A DNA stretch of 64,000 bases from Streptomyces sp. DI166 (GTDB taxonomy: Bacteria; Actinomycetota; Actinomycetes; Streptomycetales; Streptomycetaceae): NCBI RefSeq assembly GCF_900091315.1, contig NZ_FLSP01000040.1, forward strand, positions 1 to 64,000. The letters are read 5' to 3'. This document shows positions 16,374-26,633 of this stretch, piece after piece. Under the pieces are notes generated by a model, which saw only the letters and a list, made by a program, of their open reading frames with translations, made no database searches and had not been told where the DNA came from. The number at the start of each line of letters is the position of its first letter. The first letter of the stretch is position 1. The position numbers and the translations under genes are program-made.

Positions 16374-16408
16374 GCGAAGGGCGCCCCCCGGCAGGGAGCG
16401 CCCTTCGC
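16374..16408. terminator. bidirectional terminator between LAETG gene and ppc
   Basis: A perfect 11-bp inverted repeat, GCGAAGGGCGC (16374-16384) and GCGCCCTTCGC (16398-16408), sits in the 55-bp gap between two convergent genes and can serve both. Confidence 0.75.
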
Positions 16409-16422
16409 GGTTCCGGTGCGGG

Positions 16423-19164
<2,742 letters not shown>

Positions 19165-19334
19165 AGGTGCGGCTCCTTGCAGTGTTGAAGCTCGTCTGGA
19201 GGGAACCCGAAGGCCCGTCACGCGCGGCGGCTCGCCGCATACGGTCCGGACATCCGGGAAGAAATCAGAGCGGACCGCGCTGTCCGACCGACACAAGGAT
19301 AGGTGCCGAGGTGGACGCGCTGTCTCACGGGCTC

Positions 19335-19362
19335 TTGCCGCCAGGCGACGCGCTGCCATACT
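19335..19362 (+). promoter_or_regulatory. probable desaturase promoter
   Basis: TTGCCG (19335-19340) and CATACT (19357-19362) are 16 nt apart. The -10 abuts two operator-like boxes. The whole 309-bp gap between ppc and the desaturase gene otherwise shows no gene. Confidence 0.4.
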
Positions 19363-19390
19363 TACGACGCCGTAGGTTACGGAACCGTAG
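19362..19390 (+). promoter_or_regulatory. tandem operator boxes upstream of the desaturase gene
   Basis: Two 14-bp boxes fitting TTACGRMRCCGTAG lie back to back: TTACGACGCCGTAG (19362-19375) and TTACGGAACCGTAG (19377-19390). The second contains the palindrome TACGG-AA-CCGTA. They overlap the predicted transcription start, a repressor position, and the TetR gene at the end of this operon is the natural candidate to bind them. Confidence 0.6.
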
Positions 19391-19473
19391 GGACCGTTGC
19401 ACCCCGACCGGAAGGCGGTTCCCGCGGCCGTCCGGCATTTGTCTCACCACCCTCGACCCCACAGGGGACGCCC

Positions 19474-20484
19474 ATGACCACGAGCTCCGATGTGATCGAA
19501 GACGCCCCGCAGGCGAACGACGACACCACGACCGCCTCCGCCACGCTCGGCGGGGAGCAGAAGCGGTCGATCGAGCAGATCGCGCTGCTGCTGTTCATCA
19601 CCGTCCCGTTCCTCGCGCTGCTGGCCGCGGTGCCGCTGGCCTGGGGCTGGGGAGTGAGCTGGCTCGACCTCGGCCTGCTGGTCTTCTTCTACTACCTGGG
19701 CTGCCACGGCATCACGATCGGTTTCCACCGGCACTTCACCCACGGTTCCTTCAAGGCGAAGCGGCCCCTGAAGATCGCGCTGGCGATCGCCGGGTCGATG
19801 GCGGTCGAGGGGCCCCTGGTCCGCTGGGTCGCCGACCACCGCAAGCACCACAAGTTCTCCGACGCCGAGGGCGACCCGCATTCGCCGTGGCGCTACGGCG
19901 AGACCCTTCCGGCGCTGCTGAAGGGCCTGTGGTGGGCGCACATCGGCTGGATGTTCGACGAGGAGCAGACCCCGCAGGACAAGTACGCGCCGGATCTGAT
20001 CAAGGACCCGGCACTGCGGGCGATCTCCCGGCAGTTCGTGCTGTGGACCGTACTGTCGCTGGCGCTGCCCGCGCTGATCGGCGGTCTGGTGACCTGGTCC
20101 TGGTGGGGCGCCTTCACCGGCTTCTTCTGGGGCTCGCTGGTGCGGGTGGCGCTGCTGCACCACGTGACCTGGTCGATCAACTCCATCTGCCACGCGGTCG
20201 GCAAGCGGCCCTTCAAGTCGCGTGACCGCTCGGGCAACGTGTGGTGGCTGGCGGTGCTGTCCTGCGGCGAGTCCTGGCACAACCTGCACCACGCCGACCC
20301 GACATCGGCGCGGCACGGGGTGATGCGCGGGCAGCTCGATTCGAGCGCGCGCCTGATCCGCTGGTTCGAGCTGGCGGGCTGGGCTTATGACGTGCGCTGG
20401 CCGTCACGCTCGCGTATCGATTCCCGCCGTGTCACCGAGGAAGAAGGCTCCCGACGCCGGGCCAAGGCCGCAAAGGCGGCATGA
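19474..20484 (+). CDS. acyl-CoA delta-9 fatty-acid desaturase
   Basis: A 336-residue membrane di-iron desaturase with the three histidine boxes: HRHFTH (~86-91), HRKHHK (~123-128) and HNLHH (~269-273). Four hydrophobic segments lie around them. It introduces double bonds into acyl chains and adjusts membrane fluidity. ATG 19474 follows CAGGGGACGCCC. The TGA overlaps the ATG of the TetR gene (ATGA), so enzyme and regulator are translationally coupled. Lys/Arg-rich C-terminus. It is probably repressed through the boxes at 19362-19390. Confidence 0.93.
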   Translation: MTTSSDVIEDAPQANDDTTTASATLGGEQKRSIEQIALLLFITVPFLALLAAVPLAWGWGVSWLDLGLLVFFYYLGCHGITIGFHRHFTHGSFKAKRPLKIALAIAGSMAVEGPLVRWVADHRKHHKFSDAEGDPHSPWRYGETLPALLKGLWWAHIGWMFDEEQTPQDKYAPDLIKDPALRAISRQFVLWTVLSLALPALIGGLVTWSWWGAFTGFFWGSLVRVALLHHVTWSINSICHAVGKRPFKSRDRSGNVWWLAVLSCGESWHNLHHADPTSARHGVMRGQLDSSARLIRWFELAGWAYDVRWPSRSRIDSRRVTEEEGSRRRAKAAKAA

Positions 20485-21158
20485 TTGACGCCGTGGCGAC
20501 CGACTCCAGCAGTACCCAGGGCAACGACAAACCGCGGCGTGCGCGCCGCACCCGGATGACCGGTGCGGAGCGCCGTCAGCAGCTACTGGAGATCGGTCGC
20601 ACCCTCTTCGCCGCGAAGGGGTTCGAGGGCACGTCGGTGGAGGAGATCGCGGCGAAGGCCGGGGTCTCCAAGCCGGTGGTGTACGAGCACTTCGGCGGCA
20701 AGGAGGGGCTGTACGCGGTGGTCGTGGACCGTGAGATGCGGCGGCTGCTGGACATGGTGACCGGGTCGCTGACGGCCGGGCATCCGCGTGAACTGTGCGA
20801 GCAGGCGGCGTTCGCTCTTCTGGACTACATCGAGGAGTACACGGACGGGTTCCGCATCCTGGTCCGTGACTCGCCGATCCCGCAGTCGACGGGGTCCTTC
20901 GCCTCGCTGATCTCCGACATCGCCACCCAGGTGGAGGACATCCTGGGGCGCGAGTTCAAGAGCCGGGGCTTCGATCCCAAGCTCGCGCCGCTGTACGCGC
21001 AGGCGCTGGTCGGGATGGTCGCGCTGACCGGGCAGTGGTGGCTGGACGTACGCCGCCCGAAGAAGGCGGAGGTGGCGGCGCATCTGGTGAACCTGGCGTG
21101 GCACGGGCTGGACGGGCTGGAGGCGAAGCCGCACCTCATAGGGCGGCGTAAGGCGTAG
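20481..21158 (+). CDS. TetR-family regulator coupled to desaturase
   Basis: A 225-residue protein with a basic N-terminal tail (KPRRARRTRMTGAERRQQ). A TetR HTH follows (FAAKGFEGTSVEEIAAKAGVSKPVVYEHF ~43-71) and then a helical ligand domain. The start overlaps the desaturase stop by 4 nt. The arrangement matches actinobacterial TetR regulators that sense acyl-CoA and control desaturases. Autoregulation through the upstream paired boxes is inferred. Confidence 0.9.
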   Translation: MIDAVATDSSSTQGNDKPRRARRTRMTGAERRQQLLEIGRTLFAAKGFEGTSVEEIAAKAGVSKPVVYEHFGGKEGLYAVVVDREMRRLLDMVTGSLTAGHPRELCEQAAFALLDYIEEYTDGFRILVRDSPIPQSTGSFASLISDIATQVEDILGREFKSRGFDPKLAPLYAQALVGMVALTGQWWLDVRRPKKAEVAAHLVNLAWHGLDGLEAKPHLIGRRKA

Positions 21159-21226
21159 GGCAGGGCGCGCCGACGGGGGCGGCGCCTTTGGTTTCTCGCC
21201 CCCGCCGCCCCTTCCCGTCCCGTCCC

Positions 21227-21243
21227 TGGGGGCTGCGCCCCCA
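21227..21243. terminator. hairpin between convergent TetR and VOC genes
   Basis: TGGGGGC (21227-21233) and GCCCCCA (21237-21243) with a 3-nt loop, followed by further C-rich sequence. It sits in the 117-bp gap between two convergent genes and is often found together with the adjacent dispersed repeat in Streptomyces. Confidence 0.5.
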
Positions 21244-21266
21244 GACCCCCCTTCGGCCCTGAACGG

Positions 21267-21294
21267 GCCTCGTCCTCAAACGCCGGACGGGCTG
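21267..21294 (-). repeat. dispersed Streptomyces intergenic repeat, supplies the VOC gene stop
   Basis: The minus strand reads CAGCCCGTCCGGCGTTTGAG and then GACGAGG, which I recognise as a very common dispersed sequence in Streptomyces intergenic DNA. The TGA inside it (21278-21276) is the stop codon of the VOC gene, so the last residues (SPSGV) are encoded by the repeat. Copy number must be checked genome-wide. Confidence 0.55.
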
Positions 21295-21671
21295 GGATGG
21301 CCGGGCTGGCTGGAGAGGCGCTCCAGGAACTCGATTCTGTTCCCGACCGGGTCCTCCGAGTAGAAGCGCTTGTGGCCCGGCAGGTTGTCGTCCCAGGTCA
21401 CCTTTGCGCCCCTGGCCTCCAGGCGGGCCGCGTACGTCTCGATGTCCGTTACGCGCAGGCCCGGGTGGGCCTTGCGGGCGGGGTGGAAGTTCTGGTCGAT
21501 GCCCAGGTGGAGTTGGACGGTGCCCGACTCGAACCAGCAGCCGCCGCGGGCCGCCAGGACCGGGGGCTTCGGTAGCTCGGTCATGCCCAGGACGCCGACG
21601 TAGTACGCGCGCAGTGCGTCCTCGGAGCCGGGCGGGGCTGCCAGTTGGACGTGGTCGACCGAGTGCAGCAT
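21276..21671 (-). CDS. VOC (glyoxalase/dioxygenase superfamily) protein
   Basis: A 131-residue single VOC module: MLHSVDHVQLAAPPGSEDAL at the start, YYVGVLGMTELPKP, then LHLGID and FYSEDPVGNRIEFLERL. It has the usual metal-ligand positions (early His in DHVQ, Glu in RIEF). The substrate is unknown. The ATG overlaps the last base of the tam stop (TGATG), so it is co-translated with tam. The C-terminal GHPSPSGV is contributed by the dispersed repeat at 21267-21294. Confidence 0.85.
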   Translation of the reverse strand: MLHSVDHVQLAAPPGSEDALRAYYVGVLGMTELPKPPVLAARGGCWFESGTVQLHLGIDQNFHPARKAHPGLRVTDIETYAARLEARGAKVTWDDNLPGHKRFYSEDPVGNRIEFLERLSSQPGHPSPSGV

Positions 21672-22471
21672 CAGGTCTCCTTTCGGCGGGCCACGGCGAA
21701 GACGCGGCGGAAGGGGAAGGGCGTGCCGTGCGGTCCGGCGGGGTACGCCGCGCGCAGGGCGGTGCGGTACTCCTCGACGAAGGCGTCCCGGGCCTCCGGG
21801 TCGTCCGCCAGTGCTGTGAGGACGGGGCGCAGGCCCGTTCCCTTGACCCAGTCCAGGACCGGGTCCTCGCCGGGGAGCAGATGGACGTACGTCGTCTCCC
21901 ACACGTCCGCCTCGCAGCCGAGGCCGGTCAGCTCGGCCAGGTACTCCTGCGGTGTGCGGATGGCGCCGTCGTGGCGCAGGGCGCCGGAGAGGCGGTCGCG
22001 CCAGCGCGCGGAGCCCGCGATCTCGCGCATCAGACGGTGGCTCGGGGAGTCGAAGTTCCCCGGCACCTGGAAGGCGAGGGTGCCGCCGGGCACCAGCCCG
22101 TCCACCCAGACCCCGAACCGCTCCACGTGCCCGGGCACCCACTGCAGGGTCGCGTTGCTGACGATCAGGTCGTACGGCCGTTCGGGCACCCAGGTCCGTA
22201 CGTCCGCGTGGGCGAAGCGGAGCCGCTCGCCGCCGTGGTCCGCGCGGGCCTTGGCGAGCATCTCCTCGGAGTTGTCGTAGCCGGTGATCTCCGCGGTGGG
22301 CCAGCGCTCGGCGAGCAGGGCGGTGACATTGCCCGGGCCGCAGCCGAGGTCGGCCACGCGGGGCCGGTCGCCGGGCGGTTCGCCGACGCGGGCCAGCAGG
22401 TCCGTGAAGGGACGGGCCCGGTGATCCGCGTGCCGGAGGTACTGGGCGGGGTCCCAGATGGGGGTCGTCAT
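21671..22471 (-). CDS. tam: trans-aconitate 2-methyltransferase
   Basis: A SAM-dependent methyltransferase of 266 residues. MTTPIWDPAQYLRHADHRAR at the start and VADLGCGPGNVTALLAERWP (~39-58) are typical of Tam, followed by SNATLQWVPGH. It methylates trans-aconitate, an inhibitor of aconitase. ATG 22471 has GGAAGG 8 nt upstream and is preferred over GTG 22480. It is divergent from a MarR gene, and the tam/tamR pair is an established arrangement in S. coelicolor, where TamR represses tam and responds to trans-aconitate and citrate. Confidence 0.9.
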   Translation of the reverse strand: MTTPIWDPAQYLRHADHRARPFTDLLARVGEPPGDRPRVADLGCGPGNVTALLAERWPTAEITGYDNSEEMLAKARADHGGERLRFAHADVRTWVPERPYDLIVSNATLQWVPGHVERFGVWVDGLVPGGTLAFQVPGNFDSPSHRLMREIAGSARWRDRLSGALRHDGAIRTPQEYLAELTGLGCEADVWETTYVHLLPGEDPVLDWVKGTGLRPVLTALADDPEARDAFVEEYRTALRAAYPAGPHGTPFPFRRVFAVARRKET

Positions 22472-22496
22472 GACAGCCACCTTCCCCCAGATTTAG

Positions 22497-22525
22497 CTCG
22501 ATATCAAGATGCTCGACATCAAGAG
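22497..22525. promoter_or_regulatory. TamR operator candidate
   Basis: Between the divergent tam and MarR genes, CTCGATATCAAGAT (22497-22510) is followed by a near-copy, CTCGACATCAAGAG (22512-22525). Each contains a GATATC/GACATC core, giving a repeated palindrome-like site as expected for a MarR dimer. Position and sequence fit TamR autoregulation. Confidence 0.6.
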
Positions 22526-22559
22526 ACTTCACGTCGACACAACCACTACACTGATCGTC

Positions 22560-23057
22560 ATGGAGGACGAGGTCGATCGGCTGGTCGCGGCGTGGCGTCG
22601 GGAACGCCCCGACCTCGACGTGGAGCCGCTGGAGGTGCTGAGCCGTGTCAGCAGGCTGGCCCGGCACCTGGACCGCGCGCGCCGGCTGGCGTTCTCCGAG
22701 CACGCCCTGGAGCCCTGGGAGTTCGACGTGCTCACCGCGCTGCGCCGCGCGGGGGCTCCGTACCAGCTCTCCCCCGGGCAGTTGCTGACGCAGACCCTGG
22801 TCACCTCCGGCACGATGACCAACCGCATCGACCGGCTGACCAAAAAGGGCCTGGTGGAGCGTCTCCCCGACCCCAGTGACCGGCGCGGGGTGCTGGTGCG
22901 GCTCACCGACGAGGGCCGCGACCGCGCGGACCAGGCACTGGCCGGACTGCTGGAGCAGGAGCGCGCGATCCTCTCCGAACTGTCCCGCGCCCAGCGCGGC
23001 GAACTGGCCGGGCTGCTGCGGCAACTGACCGCACCCTTCGACAACATCCCCGGCTGA
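22560..23057 (+). CDS. tamR: MarR-family regulator TamR
   Basis: A 165-residue winged-helix protein: ARHLDRARRLAFSEHALEPWEFDVL, LLTQTLVTSGTMTNRIDRLTKKG (recognition helix ~79-101) and the wing DRRGVLVRLTDEGR. It sits divergently from tam, as in S. coelicolor, where TamR controls tam and citric-acid-cycle genes. ATG 22560 is preferred; upstream in-frame starts would run through the operator. No clear Shine-Dalgarno precedes it. Confidence 0.85.
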   Translation: MEDEVDRLVAAWRRERPDLDVEPLEVLSRVSRLARHLDRARRLAFSEHALEPWEFDVLTALRRAGAPYQLSPGQLLTQTLVTSGTMTNRIDRLTKKGLVERLPDPSDRRGVLVRLTDEGRDRADQALAGLLEQERAILSELSRAQRGELAGLLRQLTAPFDNIPG

Positions 23058-23072
23058 CCGGGGGCGGCGCGC

Positions 23073-23843
23073 CTACGCCAGCTGCTGTCCCCCGCGCTCC
23101 ACCACGTCGTTCGCCAGGTCCACCGGCCCCACCCCCGCCCGGCGCGCGAGCGCCACCGCGGCCAGGGTGGAGTGGACGCCGAGTTTGCCCAGCACGTTCT
23201 GCATATGCGTACGGACGGTGTGCGGGGACAGATACAGGCGCTCGGCGACCGCCTTGCGCCCCAGGCCCGCCACCATGCACCGCAGGACCTCGCGCTCGCG
23301 CGGGGTCAGGGACTCCACGAGCCGTTCGCTCTCGGTGCGGTGCTTGCGCGCGGCCGTCAGTTCGCGCAGGACGCCCGTGAGCAGGGCGGGCGGCAGATGC
23401 GTCTCATCGCGCAGCACGCCCCGGATGACGCTCAGCAGCCGCGACAGCGAGCAGTCCTTGGCGACCCAGCCGGAGGCTCCCGCCTGGAGCGCGAGTGCCG
23501 CGCGCCGCGGGTCGTCCTTCTCGGCGAGCACCACGATCCGCACCCCGGGCTGTGCCGAGCGCACCCCGGCGACGAGGGAGATGCCGTCGACCAGACCGTC
23601 CTCCCCCACCTCCTGGACCGGCACGGCGGGCCTGAGGCCGGGCATCGTGCCGCCCAGGTCGGCGTCCACGAGCAGCACGTCGTAGCGGCGCCCCTCGGCG
23701 GCCGCGCGCTCCAGGCTGCGCAGGGCGGCCGGGCCGCTGCCCGCGGCGGAGACGTCGACGTCGGGCTCGGCGGCCAGCGCGGCGGCGAGCGACTCGGCGA
23801 AGATGCGGTGGTCGTCGACGACCAGGACTCGGATGCGAACCAC
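23073..23843 (-). CDS. NarL/LuxR-family response regulator
   Basis: A 256-residue protein. The receiver domain has VVDDHR (acidic pair D10/D11) and the phosphoacceptor D60 in LLVDADLGG, so it looks functional. A LuxR HTH follows (SLTPREREVLRCMVAGLGRKA, then LSPHTVRTHMQNVLGKLGV). The GTG at 23843 is chosen (GGGGG 5 nt upstream); GTG 23858 is in frame. There is no adjacent kinase gene. It converges with tamR (15 bp between stops). The upstream 240 bp up to the GNAT gene show no other feature. Confidence 0.87.
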   Translation of the reverse strand: MVRIRVLVVDDHRIFAESLAAALAAEPDVDVSAAGSGPAALRSLERAAAEGRRYDVLLVDADLGGTMPGLRPAVPVQEVGEDGLVDGISLVAGVRSAQPGVRIVVLAEKDDPRRAALALQAGASGWVAKDCSLSRLLSVIRGVLRDETHLPPALLTGVLRELTAARKHRTESERLVESLTPREREVLRCMVAGLGRKAVAERLYLSPHTVRTHMQNVLGKLGVHSTLAAVALARRAGVGPVDLANDVVERGGQQLA

Positions 23844-24083
23844 TGAAACCCCCACTGGTCCGGAGAACGACGACAGGCGCAGGCACGACGCCCACGGTTT
23901 GGCGCAGCCACACGGCCGCCGCCGTGCAGAAACTGGTACCCCCACCGCGGGCGTCGTACCCGACTGTCTCGCCCCCTGATCAGCACCGGCCCCCACCGGC
24001 GCTGTTCATCAGAGTACGGGCGGGGGGCGGGAGCGGAAGGCAATTTGCAGAACTGGCCCGTTCCCGCGTTTATGGTGAGCCGC

Positions 24084-24527
24084 ATGTTCCGAATGGAGAC
24101 AGAAGTCGACAAAGAGCGGCGCGATCTTCTTCGTGCGCGGCTGCGGGAGACCAACACCGCGGCCTCGCCGGTGATCAGCGCGCTGCGCGGAACCCCGGCC
24201 GAACGCGAGGTTCCGCTGCATGTGTGGCTGCTGGACGACTCGGGCGAACTGGCCGGCGGGCTGGTCGGGCACACCTGGGCGGGCTGGCTCCATGTGACCT
24301 ATCTGTGGGTCGACGTGCGCCACCGAGGTGCGGGGCTCGGTTCACGGCTGCTCGACGAGGCGGAGCGGGTGGCCCGCGAGGAGCGGGGCTGTGCCGCCGT
24401 ACGCCTGGAGACGTGGGACTTCCAGGCGCCGGAGTTCTACAAGCAGCACGGGTACGAGGTGGTGTGCGTGATCCCCGACTATCCGCCGGGGATCACGGAG
24501 TACACCCTGACCAAGCGGTTCAGCTGA
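24084..24527 (+). CDS. GNAT-family N-acetyltransferase
   Basis: A 147-residue protein with the acetyl-CoA binding motif VDVRHRGAGLGSRLLDEAERVA (~76-97, R/Q-x-x-G-x-G/A) and the C-terminal YKQHGYEVVCVI. The substrate is unknown. Several in-frame starts exist (24045, 24072, 24084). TATGGT (24071-24076) lies 7 nt before ATG 24084, the spacing expected for a leaderless transcript, so 24084 is chosen. The 3' end overlaps convergent galK by 8 bp. Confidence 0.85.
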   Translation: MFRMETEVDKERRDLLRARLRETNTAASPVISALRGTPAEREVPLHVWLLDDSGELAGGLVGHTWAGWLHVTYLWVDVRHRGAGLGSRLLDEAERVAREERGCAAVRLETWDFQAPEFYKQHGYEVVCVIPDYPPGITEYTLTKRFS

Positions 24528-25671
24528 GGCGCCGGGCGCCCGCGGCGGGGACCGCCTCGAAGACGCGCGGGGCGGTGAACCCGGCGGCGGCGAAGGCCTC
24601 CTGGACCGCCTTGGTGACGGTGTCCACGTCCGCCGCCTCGGCCAGCACGATCGCCGAGCCGCCGAAGCCGCCGCCGGTCATCCGGGCGCCCAGGGCGCCG
24701 GTGGCGAGCGCGGTGTCGACGACCAGGTCCAGTTCGGGGCAGGAGATCCGGAAGTCGTCGCGCAGCGAGGCGTGGCCCGCCACCAGCACCGGCCCGATGG
24801 CCCGCGGGTCGCCCGCCCGGAGCAGTTCGACGACCTTCTCCACCCGCTCGTCCTCGGTGACGACGTGCCGGACCAGGCGCACCGCCTCCTCGTCGTCCCC
24901 GAGCCGTGCCAGGGCCGCGTCCAGTTCGCCGTAGGGCACGTCCCGCAGCGCGTCCACGCCCAGCAGCGCCGCGCCGCGTTCGCAGCCCGCGCGGCGCTTG
25001 CCGTACTCGCCCTCGCTGTGCGAGTGCTTGACCCGGGTGTCGACGACCAGCAGGCGCATGCCCTCGGCGGCGAGGTCGAAGGGGATCTGCCGCTGGGACA
25101 GGTCCCGGGTGTCGAGGAAGAGCGCGTGGCCCTCCTCGCAGCAGGCGGAGGCGGTCTGGTCCATGATCCCGGTGGGGGCGCCGACGTAGACGTTCTCGGC
25201 GCGCTGGCACAGCCGGGCCAGCTTCCAGCGGGGCAGGCCAAGTTCGTACAGGTCGTTCAACGCCAGGGCGACGACGACCTCCAGGGCGGCGGAGGAGGAC
25301 AGGCCGGCACCCGCCGGGACCGTGGAGGCGAGGTGGACGTCGGCGCCGGTGACCGGGTGCCCGGCCTCGCGCAGCGCCCAGACCACTCCGGCCGGGTACG
25401 CCGTCCAGGTGCGGTCGGTGCCGGGCACGAGGTCGTCGAGCCGCAGCTCCACCACGCCGCCGTCGACGTCCGCCGAGTGCAGGCGCAGAACGCCGTCGGC
25501 GCGCCGGGAGACGGCGGCGACGGCGGTGTGCGGCAGCGCGAAGGGCATCACGAAGCCGTCGTTGTAGTCGGTGTGCTCACCGATGAGGTTGACGCGGCCC
25601 GGCGCCGACCAGACTCCTTCGGGCGCGGTCCCGTACAGCTCGGCGAAACCGTCGCGCACCTGCTCCCCCAC
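24520..25671 (-). CDS. galK: galactokinase
   Basis: It phosphorylates galactose to galactose-1-P in the Leloir pathway. The 383-residue GHMP kinase has the galactokinase signature GRVNLIGEHTDYNDGFVMP (~23-41), the ATP loop VPAGAGLSSSAALEV (~122-136) and GGGFGGS in motif 3. Its GTG start overlaps the galE stop by one base (TAGTG), and GGAGGAGG in the galE 3' end is the ribosome site. It is the last gene of galTEK. Confidence 0.96.
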   Translation of the reverse strand: MGEQVRDGFAELYGTAPEGVWSAPGRVNLIGEHTDYNDGFVMPFALPHTAVAAVSRRADGVLRLHSADVDGGVVELRLDDLVPGTDRTWTAYPAGVVWALREAGHPVTGADVHLASTVPAGAGLSSSAALEVVVALALNDLYELGLPRWKLARLCQRAENVYVGAPTGIMDQTASACCEEGHALFLDTRDLSQRQIPFDLAAEGMRLLVVDTRVKHSHSEGEYGKRRAGCERGAALLGVDALRDVPYGELDAALARLGDDEEAVRLVRHVVTEDERVEKVVELLRAGDPRAIGPVLVAGHASLRDDFRISCPELDLVVDTALATGALGARMTGGGFGGSAIVLAEAADVDTVTKAVQEAFAAAGFTAPRVFEAVPAAGARRLS

Positions 25672-26633
25672 TACTCCTCCTCCGCGGTCTTCTGTGCGAA
25701 CTCCCAGGCGTCCGCGACGATCCCCTTGAGGTCGGCGCGCGACGGGTTCCAGCCGAGCCTTTCGCGGGCCGCGGCGGCGGACGCCACCAGGACCGCGGGG
25801 TCGCCGCCCCGGCGGGGGGCCACGACGGCGGGGATCGGGTGCCCGGTGACCTGACGGGCCGTCTCGACGACCTCGCGCACGGAGAAGCCGCTGCCGTTGC
25901 CGAGGTTGCAGATCAGGTGCTCGCCGGGCTGCGCGGCCCCCAGGGCCAGCAGGTGGGCCTCGGCGAGGTCGGCGACGTGGATGTAGTCGCGTACGCAGGT
26001 GCCGTCCGGTGTCGGGTAGTCGTCGCCGAAGATCGAGACGGCCTCGCGGCGGCCCTGCGCGACCTGGAGGACCAGCGGGATCAGGTGCGACTCGGGGTCG
26101 TGGCGCTCGCCGAACGCGCCGTAGGCACCGGCCACGTTGAAGTAGCGCAGCGAGACCGCGGCCAGGCCGTGGGCGGTCGCCTCGCTGGTGATCATGTGGT
26201 CGACGGCGAGCTTGGTGGCGCCGTAGGGGTTGGTGGGCTCGGTGCGCGCGCTCTCCACGATGGGGACCTGTTCGGGCTCGCCGTAGGTGGCGGCCGTGGA
26301 GGAGAACACCAGCCTGCGCACGCCCGCCGCGCGCATGACGCCGATCAGGGCCATGGAGCCGCCGACGTTGTTCTCCCAGTACTTCTCGGGCTTGACGACC
26401 GACTCGCCGACCTGCGAGGAGGCGGCGAAGTGCAGTACGGCGTCGTAGGAGTCGTCGAGCCACTTGGCGGCGTCGCGGATGTCGCCCTCAACGAAGGCGG
26501 CGCCCGCGGGGACGCCCGCGCGGAAGCCGGTGGAGAGGTTGTCCAGCACGGTGACCTCGTGGCCCGCCTCCAGCAGATGCTGGGCGACCACACTGCCGAC
26601 GTACCCCGCACCGCCCGTCACCAGGTACTTCAT
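25671..26633 (-). CDS. galE: UDP-glucose 4-epimerase
   Basis: It interconverts UDP-galactose and UDP-glucose with NAD+. The 320-residue extended SDR starts MKYLVTGGAGYVGSVVAQHL (TGGAGYVG, residues 6-13). It has FAASSQVGES, the catalytic SSTAATYGEPE...YGATKLAVD (Tyr-x-x-x-Lys) and YIHVADLAEAH. The ATG overlaps the galT stop (ATGA). Middle gene of galTEK. Confidence 0.96.
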   Translation of the reverse strand: MKYLVTGGAGYVGSVVAQHLLEAGHEVTVLDNLSTGFRAGVPAGAAFVEGDIRDAAKWLDDSYDAVLHFAASSQVGESVVKPEKYWENNVGGSMALIGVMRAAGVRRLVFSSTAATYGEPEQVPIVESARTEPTNPYGATKLAVDHMITSEATAHGLAAVSLRYFNVAGAYGAFGERHDPESHLIPLVLQVAQGRREAVSIFGDDYPTPDGTCVRDYIHVADLAEAHLLALGAAQPGEHLICNLGNGSGFSVREVVETARQVTGHPIPAVVAPRRGGDPAVLVASAAAARERLGWNPSRADLKGIVADAWEFAQKTAEEE

